Assembly: GCA_963169195.1 (NCBI GenBank)
Contig: CAUJDN010000073.1
Coordinates: forward strand, 1-64,000
Direction of reading: 5' to 3'
DNA: 64,000 nt
Source of the DNA: Acidobacteriota bacterium
GTDB lineage: Bacteria; Acidobacteriota; Vicinamibacteria; Vicinamibacterales; UBA2999
Under the pieces are notes generated by a model, which worked only from the letters and a program-made list of their open reading frames with translations, was not told the origin of the DNA and made no database searches. Below, one piece after another: positions 16,837 to 25,319 of this stretch; positions within the stretch are counted from its first letter, which is position 1, and the number at the start of each line of letters is the position of its first letter. Position numbers and translations under genes: made by a program.

Positions 16837-18213
16837 TCAGCGTCGCGCCCGGAAGAGGTCGTTGCTGACGAACATCGCCAGCGCCACCCCCTCCCAGGTG
16901 GCGTCGCCGCGGGGGCTCCCGACCGCGTCGCTCCCGAGCGGCATGGTGTCGGTGAGCGTCGTCGCGCGCCGGAAGCGCCGCAGGAGGTACTCGCGGACCG
17001 CCGACGCGCGCTCCGAGGACAGGACATAGGTGTCCGCGTCGCCCGCGCGCGCGTAGCCCTCGACGACGAGCGGGCTGTCGCGGGGATATTGCACCAGCTG
17101 CGCCATCGCCTGGTCGACGCGGCGGCGCCCGTCCGCGGTCAGGCGCTCGCCCCCGTCCGGATCGGTCTCGAACAGCACCGCCGCGTCCAGCCAGATGCGC
17201 ACCGCCGTGCGGTTGTCGCGCTCGAGCAGGCCCGCCTGGTACGCCTCGCGCGACATGGCGTCGAGGTCGAAGAAGCCGCGGTCGCGGAAGAAGCCCCGGA
17301 AGAGGAAGTTGCGCTTGAGCGCCTCGGTGCCCTCCGCGAGGTCGTTGGTCACCTCCTCGATGGAGGCCAGCGTGTTGCGGATGGTCTGGGTGATGCGTGC
17401 GCCGGCGCCGTCGGCCGCGGTGAAATCGTTGACGGCCGTCCGGGCGGTCTCGGAGGTCTCGCGCAGCGCGGCGGCCGTGCCCGCCGCGTCGTCGGCCACC
17501 TGGCGCAGGCGATCGTAGAACGCCGTGTCGGTGAGCAGGCGCCCGACCGTGCCCTCGCCGGCGCGCGTGCGCTCCACCAGGACGCGCACGTCGCCCACCG
17601 TGTGCCGGACGTCGGTGAGCACCTCGTGTCCCGTGGCGCCGAACTCGTCGACCCGCCGGCCGGCGGTCGCGATCACCTCCCGGGTCGTGTCCATCGTCCG
17701 CGTGAGCGACGTCAGCGTGCCCGACACCTCGTCGGTCAGCGACACCACGCGGCGGTTGATCAACTGGATGGTCTCGCGCCCCTCGCGCAGGACGTCTGCC
17801 AGCTCGATGGGATCCACGCCATGAAGCACGTCGCCCTCGCCCGCCAGCGGCGCCGCGTCGGTCCCGGGGCTCATCTGGACGAACGCGTTCCCGACGAGGC
17901 CGTCGGTCTGGATGGTGCACGCAGAGTCGGTCCGGACCAGCGGGCGCACGTCCTCGCGAACGCGCATCCGGACGAGGAAGCGCCCCGACGGCGCGGGCGG
18001 CACGCGGATCTCCAGCACCTCGCCGGCATCCAGGCCCGCCAGCCGCACGCGCGTGCCCACCTCGAGGCCCGTGACCTTCGCCAGCGTCGTGGACACCTCG
18101 AAGTGGCCGGTGAACAGCAGGCGCCGATCGCCAATCATGAACAGGCCGGCGGCGAACAGCGCGATCGTCCCCAGCACGAACACGCCCACCCAGGCTGGCT
18201 TCGTCATCCCCAT
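16837..18213 (-). CDS. MCE-domain substrate-binding protein with OmpA-like C-terminus
   Basis: A 458-residue periplasmic protein of the MlaD/MCE type fused to an OmpA-like domain. An N-terminal membrane anchor (KPAWVGVFVLGTIALFAAGLF) is followed by one MCE domain (about 40-125, VGTRVRLAGLDAGEVLEI), a long helical, partly coiled-coil stretch (about 140-310), and a C-terminal domain with LLFETDPDGG-like start and RASAVREYLLRRF, the OmpA/MotB peptidoglycan-binding pattern. MCE proteins form rings that shuttle phospholipids; the fusion would tether the ring to the wall. Start ATG 18213 has GGAGG five bases upstream. It follows the permease and ATPase genes of the same operon. Confidence 0.82.
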   Translation of the reverse strand: MGMTKPAWVGVFVLGTIALFAAGLFMIGDRRLLFTGHFEVSTTLAKVTGLEVGTRVRLAGLDAGEVLEIRVPPAPSGRFLVRMRVREDVRPLVRTDSACTIQTDGLVGNAFVQMSPGTDAAPLAGEGDVLHGVDPIELADVLREGRETIQLINRRVVSLTDEVSGTLTSLTRTMDTTREVIATAGRRVDEFGATGHEVLTDVRHTVGDVRVLVERTRAGEGTVGRLLTDTAFYDRLRQVADDAAGTAAALRETSETARTAVNDFTAADGAGARITQTIRNTLASIEEVTNDLAEGTEALKRNFLFRGFFRDRGFFDLDAMSREAYQAGLLERDNRTAVRIWLDAAVLFETDPDGGERLTADGRRRVDQAMAQLVQYPRDSPLVVEGYARAGDADTYVLSSERASAVREYLLRRFRRATTLTDTMPLGSDAVGSPRGDATWEGVALAMFVSNDLFRARR

Positions 18214-18232
18214 ATGGCCTCCGTCCCCTGCC

Positions 18233-18985
18233 CTACCCGGCCCCCTCGGCCTGCATGAACCGCCGCACGAGGGGGATGTCCGACTCGTCGAGCATGCCCG
18301 CCGTGCCCTGCGCGACGATCCGGCCCTCGTCGAGGAACACGAGCTCGTCGCCGATGACGCGCGCGCTCGGGATGTTGTGCGTGACGACAATCAGGGTCGC
18401 GCCGGTGCGATCGCGCAGCGCGACCAGCAGCCGGTCGATCTCGCCGGACGTGACGGGGTCGAGGCCCGTGCTCGGCTCGTCGGCCAGCAGGATGGCGGGC
18501 TCGAGCGCGAGGGCCCTCGCCAGCCCGGCGCGCTTGCGCATGCCGCCCGACAGATCCGCCGGCATCTTGTCGTACTCGCCCGCCAGGCCCACGTCGGCCA
18601 GCAGCGCCTCGGCGCGCTCGCGGATCTCGCGCGCCGGCAGCGACGAGTGCCGCCGCAGCGGGAACGCGACGTTCTCGCCCACCGTGATCGAGTCGAAGAG
18701 CGCGGCGTGCTGGAAGAGCATGCCCATCCGCTGGCGCACGCGCGCGAGGTCCCGCGGGCTCATCTGCGCCACGTCCTCGCCTTCGACCAGCACGCTCCCC
18801 GCGTCCGGCCGCATCAGGCCGATGATGTGCTTGAGCATCACGCTCTTGCCGGTGCCGCTCCGTCCCAGGACGCAGACCGCGCGGCCCGCGGGCACGGCGA
18901 GGCTCAGGTCGTCCAGCACGGCGCGGTCCCCGAAGCGCTTCGTCACGTGCCGCAGCTCCACGGCGGGGATCCCGTCGGTGGCCAT
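18233..18985 (-). CDS. mlaF: Mla-type phospholipid ABC transporter ATPase
   Basis: A 250-residue ABC ATPase of the MlaF/Ttg2A group, energising phospholipid traffic between the two membranes. Walker A is GRSGTGKS (41-48), the signature is LSGGMRKR, Walker B is AILLADEPSTGLDP, and the H-loop is VVTHN. LSGGMRKRAGLARAL is diagnostic for the Mla group. The start is 2 nt after the permease stop, so the two are coupled. The following gene is the MCE protein. Confidence 0.9.
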   Translation of the reverse strand: MATDGIPAVELRHVTKRFGDRAVLDDLSLAVPAGRAVCVLGRSGTGKSVMLKHIIGLMRPDAGSVLVEGEDVAQMSPRDLARVRQRMGMLFQHAALFDSITVGENVAFPLRRHSSLPAREIRERAEALLADVGLAGEYDKMPADLSGGMRKRAGLARALALEPAILLADEPSTGLDPVTSGEIDRLLVALRDRTGATLIVVTHNIPSARVIGDELVFLDEGRIVAQGTAGMLDESDIPLVRRFMQAEGAG

Positions 18986-18987
18986 CA

Positions 18988-19746
18988 CTACGGGTAGACG
19001 AACTGGATGAGGCGGACCAGCAGCACGTTGGTCGCGATGAGCAGGATGGACGAGGTCACGACGCTGCGCGTGGAGGCGAGGCCCACGCCCTCCGTGCCGC
19101 GCGTGGTGTGGACGCCCAGGTACGAGGCGACGGTGGCGATGATGAACCCGAACACCGTCGTCTTGAGGGTGGCGGGCACGAGATCCGTGAACTGGATGGG
19201 TTGAAACGCCTGCCGGAAGTACGTGCCCAGCGGCATCCCGGTGATGAGGGCCTCGGCCACCCACCCGCCCAGCAGGCCCGTGAAATTCATCAGCGTGGTG
19301 AGCAGCGGCAGCGCGATGACGCACGCCACGACGCGGGTCACCACGAGATAGCGGAACGAGTCCACGGCCACGGCCTCGAGCGCGTCGATCTGCTCGGTGA
19401 CCTTCATGGCCCCCAGCTCGGCGCCGATGCCGGCGCCGATGCGGCCCGAGAGCAGGAGGCCCGACACGAGCGGTCCGGTCTCCCGGATGAGGACGATGGC
19501 GAGGCCCGCCGGGATGAGCGCCTCGGCGCCGAAGCGCGCCATCGACGACCGCGTGTGCATGGAGAGCACCACGCCGACGGCGAAGCCCGCGGCCGCGATG
19601 AGCGGGACGGACCGCACGCCCAGCTCGTAGAGGTGGCGCAGCGTCTCGCGGCCTTCGAACGGGGGCCGGACGGCCTCGGCGAGCACGCGGCCGGCGAACC
19701 GCGCCGCGCGCGCCACCCCTTCGAGCCAGGACACCACCACGGTCAT
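18988..19746 (-). CDS. mlaE: Mla-type ABC permease
   Basis: A 252-residue integral membrane protein of the MlaE/Ttg2B family with about five hydrophobic segments. Family landmarks: GVRSVPLIAAAGFAVGVVLSM, RETGPLVSGLLLSGRIGAGIGAELGAMKVTEQIDAL (the conserved coupling region) and the C-terminal LLIATNVLLVRLIQF. It dimerises and binds MlaF and the MCE ring. It opens the mlaE-mlaF-MCE series on the minus strand; genes for MlaB (STAS) and MlaC (periplasmic carrier) are not adjacent. Confidence 0.9.
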   Translation of the reverse strand: MTVVVSWLEGVARAARFAGRVLAEAVRPPFEGRETLRHLYELGVRSVPLIAAAGFAVGVVLSMHTRSSMARFGAEALIPAGLAIVLIRETGPLVSGLLLSGRIGAGIGAELGAMKVTEQIDALEAVAVDSFRYLVVTRVVACVIALPLLTTLMNFTGLLGGWVAEALITGMPLGTYFRQAFQPIQFTDLVPATLKTTVFGFIIATVASYLGVHTTRGTEGVGLASTRSVVTSSILLIATNVLLVRLIQFVYP

Positions 19747-19767
19747 CGCCCTCGCGCCATGCCCATC

Positions 19768-20712
19768 TCAGAAGAGCGTGTACGCGATGCCGACCAGCAT
19801 CACGGTCGCATCCGCGCTCGCCCGCTGGTGGGCCAGGCGGCCCTGCTCGACGACGGTGAAGCGCGGGTTCGCCATCACGCGCCCGATCGACGCGTGGAAC
19901 GCAGTACGGCGGCTGGTCTCGACCCAGACCGAGACGGACGCCCGCCAGACGAAGCTGTTGGCCACGTCCACCGCGAGCTGTTCGGCGGCGCCCGTGTCGG
20001 CCACCTCGAGGCTGTTGAAGGCGACGCCACCGACCAGCGAGGGGGCGATCGACACCCGGCCCATCGGCACGGTGTAGCGAAGGCCCGCCATGACGGGGCG
20101 GATGCGCAGGCGCCCCACGTCGCCCGGGCCGCGCTCCGGCGCGGGCGGCGCGACGTCGTACCAGTCGAAGCCCAGCGCAGGGCCCAGCCCCGGTCCGGAC
20201 CCCAGCCGCACGATCGGCCACAGCTTGGTGCGCGTGTCGGAACGGCTGCCCTCGTCGTTGCTGAACAGCATCGCCATGCCGAGGGCCAGCAACGTGCGAT
20301 CGTCCTCGAGTTCCTCGAACTCCAGTGCCGGCCCACGCAGGGGCGGCAGCGGCTCGACAACCGCGCCCGTGCCGGGGCTCACGTCCACCGGCGCCGGCGG
20401 CTCCGCGCCCACCTGCAGGCGCGTGACGACGCGGGCGACGCCGGGCACCGCGCGAGCCAGCTCGACCGCGCGAGTGGCCTCGGCCTCGCTCCCGACGCGC
20501 CCCGAGAGCTGCGCGACGCCGTCCTCGCCCACGACGACGGCGATCGGCCGGGTCCCGACGAGCGGGTCGTTGACCAGCGCCGTCTTGACGCGGGCGGCGG
20601 CCCGCGCCGCCTCGACCTTCACCGGGCTGACCTTCGTGGCGCAGCCCGTGGCCCCGACGATGGCGGCCAGGAACAGGACAGTCCAGGGCCGCGACAACGA
20701 ATGCCTCGACAT
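19768..20712 (-). CDS. BON-domain lipoprotein with C-terminal beta-rich region
   Basis: A 314-residue protein with a lipoprotein signal (FLAAIVGATGCAT) and one BON domain (about 30-100: AARAAARVKTALVNDPLVG, VVGEDGVAQLSGRVGSEAEATRAVELARAVPGVARVV). BON domains bind phospholipid membranes. The remaining 190 residues alternate in strand-like fashion and end in a phenylalanine, suggesting a small outer-membrane barrel. It sits 21 bp before mlaE in the same direction, so a role in lipid homeostasis with the Mla genes is likely. The ATG at 20712 is chosen because the signal begins there. Confidence 0.7.
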   Translation of the reverse strand: MSRHSLSRPWTVLFLAAIVGATGCATKVSPVKVEAARAAARVKTALVNDPLVGTRPIAVVVGEDGVAQLSGRVGSEAEATRAVELARAVPGVARVVTRLQVGAEPPAPVDVSPGTGAVVEPLPPLRGPALEFEELEDDRTLLALGMAMLFSNDEGSRSDTRTKLWPIVRLGSGPGLGPALGFDWYDVAPPAPERGPGDVGRLRIRPVMAGLRYTVPMGRVSIAPSLVGGVAFNSLEVADTGAAEQLAVDVANSFVWRASVSVWVETSRRTAFHASIGRVMANPRFTVVEQGRLAHQRASADATVMLVGIAYTLF

Positions 20713-20773
20713 GCGCGATGACGACAGCCTACCACCGCCTGCCGCGACGGACACGGCCGTCCACCCGACGGTG

Positions 20774-20779
20774 TAGGAT
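20774..20779 (+). promoter_or_regulatory. Candidate -10 box (leaderless) for the ferritin-like gene
   Basis: TAGGAT lies 6 nt before the ATG at 20786. AGG before the ATG is too weak to be a clear Shine-Dalgarno. Confidence 0.4.
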
Positions 20780-20785
20780 GCAGGT

Positions 20786-21259
20786 ATGCCCATCATTGCC
20801 GACAAGAAGAAGCGCGAGAAGATCCTGGCCCTTCTCGAAACCGCGTACTGGATGGAGATCGAGACGGTGATGAACTACATCAGCGCCTCGGTCAACCTCG
20901 ACGGCGTGCTGGCCGAGGAGATCAAGAAGAGCCTGGCCGCCGACATCCCATCGGAGATTGCGCACGCGCAGCAGTTCGCGCGCCGCATCAAGACGCTGTC
21001 GGGCATCGTTCCGGGCAGCGCCGGGTTCAAGGCCGCCCAGCGCGACCTGCAGCCACCCAAGAAGACCACCGACGTGGTCAGCGTCATCAAGGGCGTCATC
21101 GCCGCCGAGCTCGGCGCCATCGAGCACTACAACCGCCTCATCAAGGAGTGCGACGGCGTGGACTACGTCACGCAGGACATGGCCATCACCATCCTCACGG
21201 ACGAGCAGGAGCACCTGCGCGAGTTCGAGGGGTTCCTCAAGGAGTACGAGGGGCGCTAG
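20786..21259 (+). CDS. Ferritin-like domain protein
   Basis: A 157-residue four-helix protein of the ferritin-like superfamily. Metal-ligand patterns appear on successive helices: ETAYWMEIETVMNY, ADIPSEIAHAQQF, AELGAIEHYNRLI and TDEQEHLREFEGF, giving the E, ExxH, E, ExxH di-iron set. It could store iron or act on oxidants; it is shorter than classical bacterioferritin and has no evident heme methionine. No signal peptide. Its TAG overlaps the stop of the convergent vapC gene (shared CTAG). Confidence 0.75.
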   Translation: MPIIADKKKREKILALLETAYWMEIETVMNYISASVNLDGVLAEEIKKSLAADIPSEIAHAQQFARRIKTLSGIVPGSAGFKAAQRDLQPPKKTTDVVSVIKGVIAAELGAIEHYNRLIKECDGVDYVTQDMAITILTDEQEHLREFEGFLKEYEGR

Positions 21260-21672
21260 TCCCGGCCGGCCGGGTCCAGGGTCGGCACGTCGAGCCCGGC
21301 CACGTCCTTCTGGTTTCGGGTCACCAGGGTGAGACCGTGCACCCGGGCCGTGGCTGCCATCAGCGCATCAATCACCGGGACCGATCGCCTGGCGCGGAGC
21401 CGCCCCCACTCGTCCGCGACTGCCTGATCCACCGGCAACAGGCGATCGGCGTAATGGCGCCCGAGCGCGTCCAGCCAGAGCGCCAGGCGGTCGGCCTGCG
21501 GCCGGTCACGCCGGCGCAGCTGCTCGATGCCCTGCCGAATCTCCCCGAGCGTCAGGACGCTCAGGAAGAGCGCCTCGGGACGCTGGTCGCCGAACCACCG
21601 CCGCAGGCGCGCGCCCCGCGGTCCGGCCCGGCGCAGGTCCGAGATCACGTTGGTGTCGAGCAGGAAGGTCAC
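21256..21672 (-). CDS. VapC-type PIN-domain toxin
   Basis: A 138-residue PIN-domain ribonuclease. The acidic active-site residues are in place: D6 in LLDTNVIS, E44 in LTLGEIRQG, D102 in PVIDALMAATA, plus the usual LTLVTRN near the end. Such toxins cut tRNA or rRNA until neutralised by the antitoxin. It overlaps the upstream antitoxin gene by 4 nt (ATGA) and converges on the ferritin-like gene with a 4-bp overlap. Most similar in layout to FitB/VapC. Confidence 0.88.
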   Translation of the reverse strand: MTFLLDTNVISDLRRAGPRGARLRRWFGDQRPEALFLSVLTLGEIRQGIEQLRRRDRPQADRLALWLDALGRHYADRLLPVDQAVADEWGRLRARRSVPVIDALMAATARVHGLTLVTRNQKDVAGLDVPTLDPAGRD

Positions 21673-21899
21673 AACGACACCTTGCGACCCCGGTCCTTCG
21701 AGCGCCGCAGCCGCAGCCCGGGCGATGCGGGCATGCCGAGCAGGAAGTCCCTGAAATCCCGCCCGGTACCGTTGGCCCCGAGCGCCGCCTCGAGGATGGC
21801 GCGATGCTCGGCCTCCGCCGACCGGCCGCGCTCGGCCGCGCGCTTCCTGAGCCGCAGGACCAGCCGTGGAGACAGGTTCCTGACGATGAGCTGGGACAT
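21669..21899 (-). CDS. FitA/VapB-type antitoxin
   Basis: A 76-residue ribbon-helix-helix antitoxin: MSQLIVRNLSPRLVLRLRKRAAERGRSAEAEHRAIL is the FitA-type DNA-binding start (the 'VRNL' strand and 'RSAEAEHR' helix). The basic C-terminus (SKDRGRKVSL) would insert into VapC. A 15-bp palindrome touches its start codon and is the likely operator. Confidence 0.82.
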   Translation of the reverse strand: MSQLIVRNLSPRLVLRLRKRAAERGRSAEAEHRAILEAALGANGTGRDFRDFLLGMPASPGLRLRRSKDRGRKVSL

Positions 21900-21914
21900 G
21901 CTATCAATGATAGC
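21900..21914 (-). promoter_or_regulatory. VapBC operator palindrome overlapping the -10 box
   Basis: GCTATCA-A-TGATAGC is a perfect 15-bp palindrome immediately before the antitoxin ATG. The minus-strand TATCAT inside it (21907-21912) is placed 7 nt before the start codon as a -10 box, so antitoxin binding would block polymerase directly. Confidence 0.65.
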
Positions 21915-21920
21915 GCGGCG

Positions 21921-23072
21921 TCACCGCTTCAGTCGCGGGATGAACTTCGTCAGCCCCTGGACCGGCCCGACCTCACCCGCGTAGACATTCCCTGCCGCGT
22001 CCACGGTGACGCCCTCGCCCATCGATCCGTAGCCGCCCATGCCCGACGCCTGCTTCGAGACGTGCTCGGGCACGAAGTACCACACCTCGCCCGTGCGCGC
22101 GCTGCCCACGCGCAGGCCCTTGCGCCAGCCCGGGTTGTAGTTGTCGTCCGACTCGGAGTCGATGGCGTAGAGCGTGTCGTCGGCCGAGATGGCCAGGCCA
22201 CTGATGCGGCTGAATTGGTACCAGGTGTCGAGGTGCTTCCCCTCCTGGTCGAAGATCTGGATGCGGCGGTTGCCGCGATCCGCGACGAAGAGGCGGCCCC
22301 TCGAGTCGAACGCCAGGGAGTGTGGCCCGCGGAACTGGCCCGGCCCGTAGCCGTACGCGCCAAAGCTCCTGATGAACTTGCCGTCGGCCGAGAACTTCGA
22401 GATGCGGCCCACGCCGTTTGGCGGGTTCTGATCCAGGTACTGCGCGTTGTGCGCCTCGGCGACGTAGATACTGCCGTCGGGCCCGATGACGACGTCGTTG
22501 GGCTCGGTGAAGGCCTCGGGCGGGTTTCCGGCCTTGCCAGGCGTGCCCAGCACCATCAGCACCTTCCCGTCCGGGCTGAACTTCGTGACCGTGTGCCCCT
22601 TGCCGGCGGCGTCGGGAAACTGCTTCAGCTCGGCGTCGGTGGCCGATCGCGCGTCCACCACCCAGACGTTGCCCTGACGGTCCACGTCCATGCCATGCGG
22701 CCAGAGGATCTGCCCGGCGCCGAAGCTCTTCACGACCTTGCCGGAGGGATCCAACTTGACGATGGGATCCACCTTCGAGCCGGCGCACGAGTTGGTTCCG
22801 CAGCGGTCGCCGGCCCAGATGTGCCTGCCGTCCACGTCCACGTTGATGGCGCTCACCGACCCCCACGTGCGGCCGTCCGGCAGCGTGCCCCAGTTGCGCA
22901 CCGTCTCGTAGGGGTTCGGCAGGTTGTTGACGGGCGTCACCTTCGCGTGCTCGGGCGGCCCGGACGCGCCTCGGGGCGGCCCCTGCGGCTGCTGCGCGAA
23001 GGGGCTGACGACCGCGACGGTCAAAACGGCGGCACAGGCAAGGGCGGCGGATCGGCTGGGGCTGATGGTCAT
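21921..23072 (-). CDS. Secreted NHL-repeat beta-propeller protein
   Basis: A 383-residue exported protein with a signal peptide (CAAVLTVAVVSPFAQ) and about six NHL repeats (HGMDVDRQGNVWVVD, NDVVIGPDGSIYVAEA, HSLAFDSRGRLFVADRGNRRIQIF, EGVTVDAAGNVYAGE). The arrangement resembles peptidyl-alpha-hydroxyglycine lyase-type propellers, but activity cannot be assigned. The start ATG 23072 has AGAGGT upstream. It is divergent from the PQQ dehydrogenase gene and similar in kind to the NHL gene downstream of it. Confidence 0.78.
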   Translation of the reverse strand: MTISPSRSAALACAAVLTVAVVSPFAQQPQGPPRGASGPPEHAKVTPVNNLPNPYETVRNWGTLPDGRTWGSVSAINVDVDGRHIWAGDRCGTNSCAGSKVDPIVKLDPSGKVVKSFGAGQILWPHGMDVDRQGNVWVVDARSATDAELKQFPDAAGKGHTVTKFSPDGKVLMVLGTPGKAGNPPEAFTEPNDVVIGPDGSIYVAEAHNAQYLDQNPPNGVGRISKFSADGKFIRSFGAYGYGPGQFRGPHSLAFDSRGRLFVADRGNRRIQIFDQEGKHLDTWYQFSRISGLAISADDTLYAIDSESDDNYNPGWRKGLRVGSARTGEVWYFVPEHVSKQASGMGGYGSMGEGVTVDAAGNVYAGEVGPVQGLTKFIPRLKR

Positions 23073-23145
23073 CGGTTACCTCTGGTCGTGCGGGAATTGT
23101 GGCGGGTTTTGCGGCGCGGACGCAAGCATAACGGCGATCGCACGC

Positions 23146-23174
23146 TTGACCGGGCGATGGCCAGGGGCTATCGT
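23146..23174 (+). promoter_or_regulatory. Candidate promoter for the PQQ dehydrogenase
   Basis: TTGACC (23146-23151) and TATCGT (23169-23174) with a 17-nt spacer, 45 nt before the start codon at 23219. GGGGAG precedes that start, so this is a leadered message. Confidence 0.5.
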
Positions 23175-23218
23175 CGCGCCGAGTCGGCGCGTTCGGGGTG
23201 CGATCGCGGGGAGCCCGT

Positions 23219-25249
23219 ATGAGACGAGAAGGCGCGTGGCTGGCGGTGATTCTGGCGCTCGTGCTGGCGCCACCGGCCACCGATGCCCAGCGGGGCGGCA
23301 CGCCTCCGGGCGAGTGGCACTACATCGGCGGCGACACGGCGCACACGCGCTACTCGCCCCTCGATCAGATCGACGCCGCCAACTTCGAGCGGCTCGAGGT
23401 GGCGTGGACCTGGCGCGGCGACAACTTCGGCCCCGCCCCGGACGTCCTGTTCCGATCCACGCCCCTCTACGTGGACGGCCGGCTCTACACGGTGGCCGGC
23501 CAGCGCCGCACGGTGGCGGCCATCGATCCCGCCACGGGCGAGACGCTCTGGACCTACCGCGAGCCGCACACGACCCGCTACGACCGCGGCATGCGGAACA
23601 ACTACGGCAAGGGCGTCGCCTACGCCGAGGTCGGCGGGCGCAAGGTCATCTTCTATACGTCGCCGGCGTTCTTCCTGCACGCCCTGGACGCGACGTCCGG
23701 TGAGCACCTCGCGGACTGGGGCACGCCAGTACCGCTGCCGGGCTTCCCACGATCGGGCGTCGTGGACATGCTGCCCGACCTGGTGAAGGACTGGGAGCCG
23801 TGGCTCACCTCCGGCTACACGTACGACCCCGACCACGGGATCCCGCGCGACCTCGGCAACCTCTCCACCTCGTCGCCGCCCATCGTCGTCAACGGCGTGA
23901 TCGTGGTGGGCAACGTGCACGAGCAGGGCTACTACCAGACACGCCAGGAGAACATCCCGGGCGACATCCTGGCCTACGACGCCCGTACCGGGAAGCCGAT
24001 GTGGAAGTTCCATGTCATCCCCCGGCCGGGCGAATTCGGGCACGACACCTGGAAGAACGACGCGTGGAAGCGCACCGGCGATGTGTCGTCGTGGGCGCCG
24101 ATGTCGGCGGACCCCGAGCGCGGGCTCGTCTACATCCCGACCAACCCGCCCACCATCGACTTCTTCGGCGGCTTCCGCCCGGGTGACAACCTGTTCGGGA
24201 CGAGCCTCCTGGCCCTCGACGTCAAGACCGGGACGCGTGTGTGGCACTTCCAGATGGTCCACCACGACATCTGGAACTTCGACAATCCCCAGGCGCCGGT
24301 GCTGATGGACGTGACCATCGACGGGCGCCGCACGCCCATCGTGGTCGAGACGACCAAGCAGGGCTTCGCGTACGTGTTCAACCGCGAGACCGGCGTGCCG
24401 CTCTGGCCCATCGAGGAGCGCCCGGTCGCCGCGTCGGATCTGCCCGGGGAGGTCCTCTCTCCCACGCAGCCGTTCCCGACACGTCCGAGACCGCTCGAGA
24501 TCCAGGAGCTGACCGAGGACACCCTGATCGACTTCACACCCGAGCTGCGGAAGCAGGCGCTCGAGATCGTCAAGCACTACGAGCTGGGCCCACTCTTCAA
24601 CCCGCCCATCCAGGTCGGGCATCCGTCGGGGAAGCGATCGTTCGTCAGCTGTCCCGCCGGCGCCAGCAACATCAACGGCCCGACCGTCGCGGACCCCGAG
24701 CACGGCGTGCTGTTCGTGGCGACACAGCGGCTGTGCCGCTCCGAGAACATGGTCCCCGGGGAGAAGATGGACGAGCCCGACGATCCGAAGACCACGGGCC
24801 GCACCGTGGCGCGCTGGGTGGTCGCCAATCGCGGGGACCTGCGCGGGCCCGAGGGCCTGCCCATCTGGAAGCCACCCTACAGCCGGATCATCGCCATCGA
24901 CATGACCACCGGCGAGTTCCTCTGGGAGACGCCGAACGGCGAGACGCCGGAACACATCCGGAACCATCCGGCGCTGCGCGGGTTGCCCCTGCCGCCGACG
25001 GGCCAGATGGGCCACGCGGTGATGCTGCCGACGAAGACGCTGCTCGTCACGGCCCCGGGCGGCGATCCGGTCCTGTATGCGCTGGACAAGAAGACCGGGC
25101 GGCGCGTGGGCACCGTGAAGCTGCCGGCGCCAGGCCAATACGGGATGATGGGCTACCTCCACCGCGGCACGCAGTACATCGTCGTGCAGGTGGGAAGCCC
25201 CACGCATCCGGGATCGCTCGTGGCGTTGCGGTTGAAGGGACGGTCGTAA
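23219..25249 (+). CDS. PQQ-dependent dehydrogenase (quinoprotein)
   Basis: A 676-residue periplasmic quinoprotein of the glucose/alcohol dehydrogenase propeller family. Signal peptide ends near PATDA; the propeller starts with EWHYIGGDTAHTRYSPLDQI, the family's W/GxDxxxTRYSPL motif, and carries repeated AIDPATGETLW-type tryptophan-docking motifs, ending with GTQYIVVQVG. It lacks the N-terminal membrane domain of glucose dehydrogenase. Electrons would pass to cytochrome or quinone; substrate unknown. ATG 23219 is preferred over an upstream GTG because GGGGAG is correctly placed. The next gene, an NHL protein, follows in the same direction. Confidence 0.85.
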   Translation: MRREGAWLAVILALVLAPPATDAQRGGTPPGEWHYIGGDTAHTRYSPLDQIDAANFERLEVAWTWRGDNFGPAPDVLFRSTPLYVDGRLYTVAGQRRTVAAIDPATGETLWTYREPHTTRYDRGMRNNYGKGVAYAEVGGRKVIFYTSPAFFLHALDATSGEHLADWGTPVPLPGFPRSGVVDMLPDLVKDWEPWLTSGYTYDPDHGIPRDLGNLSTSSPPIVVNGVIVVGNVHEQGYYQTRQENIPGDILAYDARTGKPMWKFHVIPRPGEFGHDTWKNDAWKRTGDVSSWAPMSADPERGLVYIPTNPPTIDFFGGFRPGDNLFGTSLLALDVKTGTRVWHFQMVHHDIWNFDNPQAPVLMDVTIDGRRTPIVVETTKQGFAYVFNRETGVPLWPIEERPVAASDLPGEVLSPTQPFPTRPRPLEIQELTEDTLIDFTPELRKQALEIVKHYELGPLFNPPIQVGHPSGKRSFVSCPAGASNINGPTVADPEHGVLFVATQRLCRSENMVPGEKMDEPDDPKTTGRTVARWVVANRGDLRGPEGLPIWKPPYSRIIAIDMTTGEFLWETPNGETPEHIRNHPALRGLPLPPTGQMGHAVMLPTKTLLVTAPGGDPVLYALDKKTGRRVGTVKLPAPGQYGMMGYLHRGTQYIVVQVGSPTHPGSLVALRLKGRS

Positions 25250-25319
25250 CGGCTCCGCACGGGCCGCGAGCCGGGAGTCGGGAGACGGGAGTCGATCGGT
25301 GACATCGAAGGGAGCTGTC

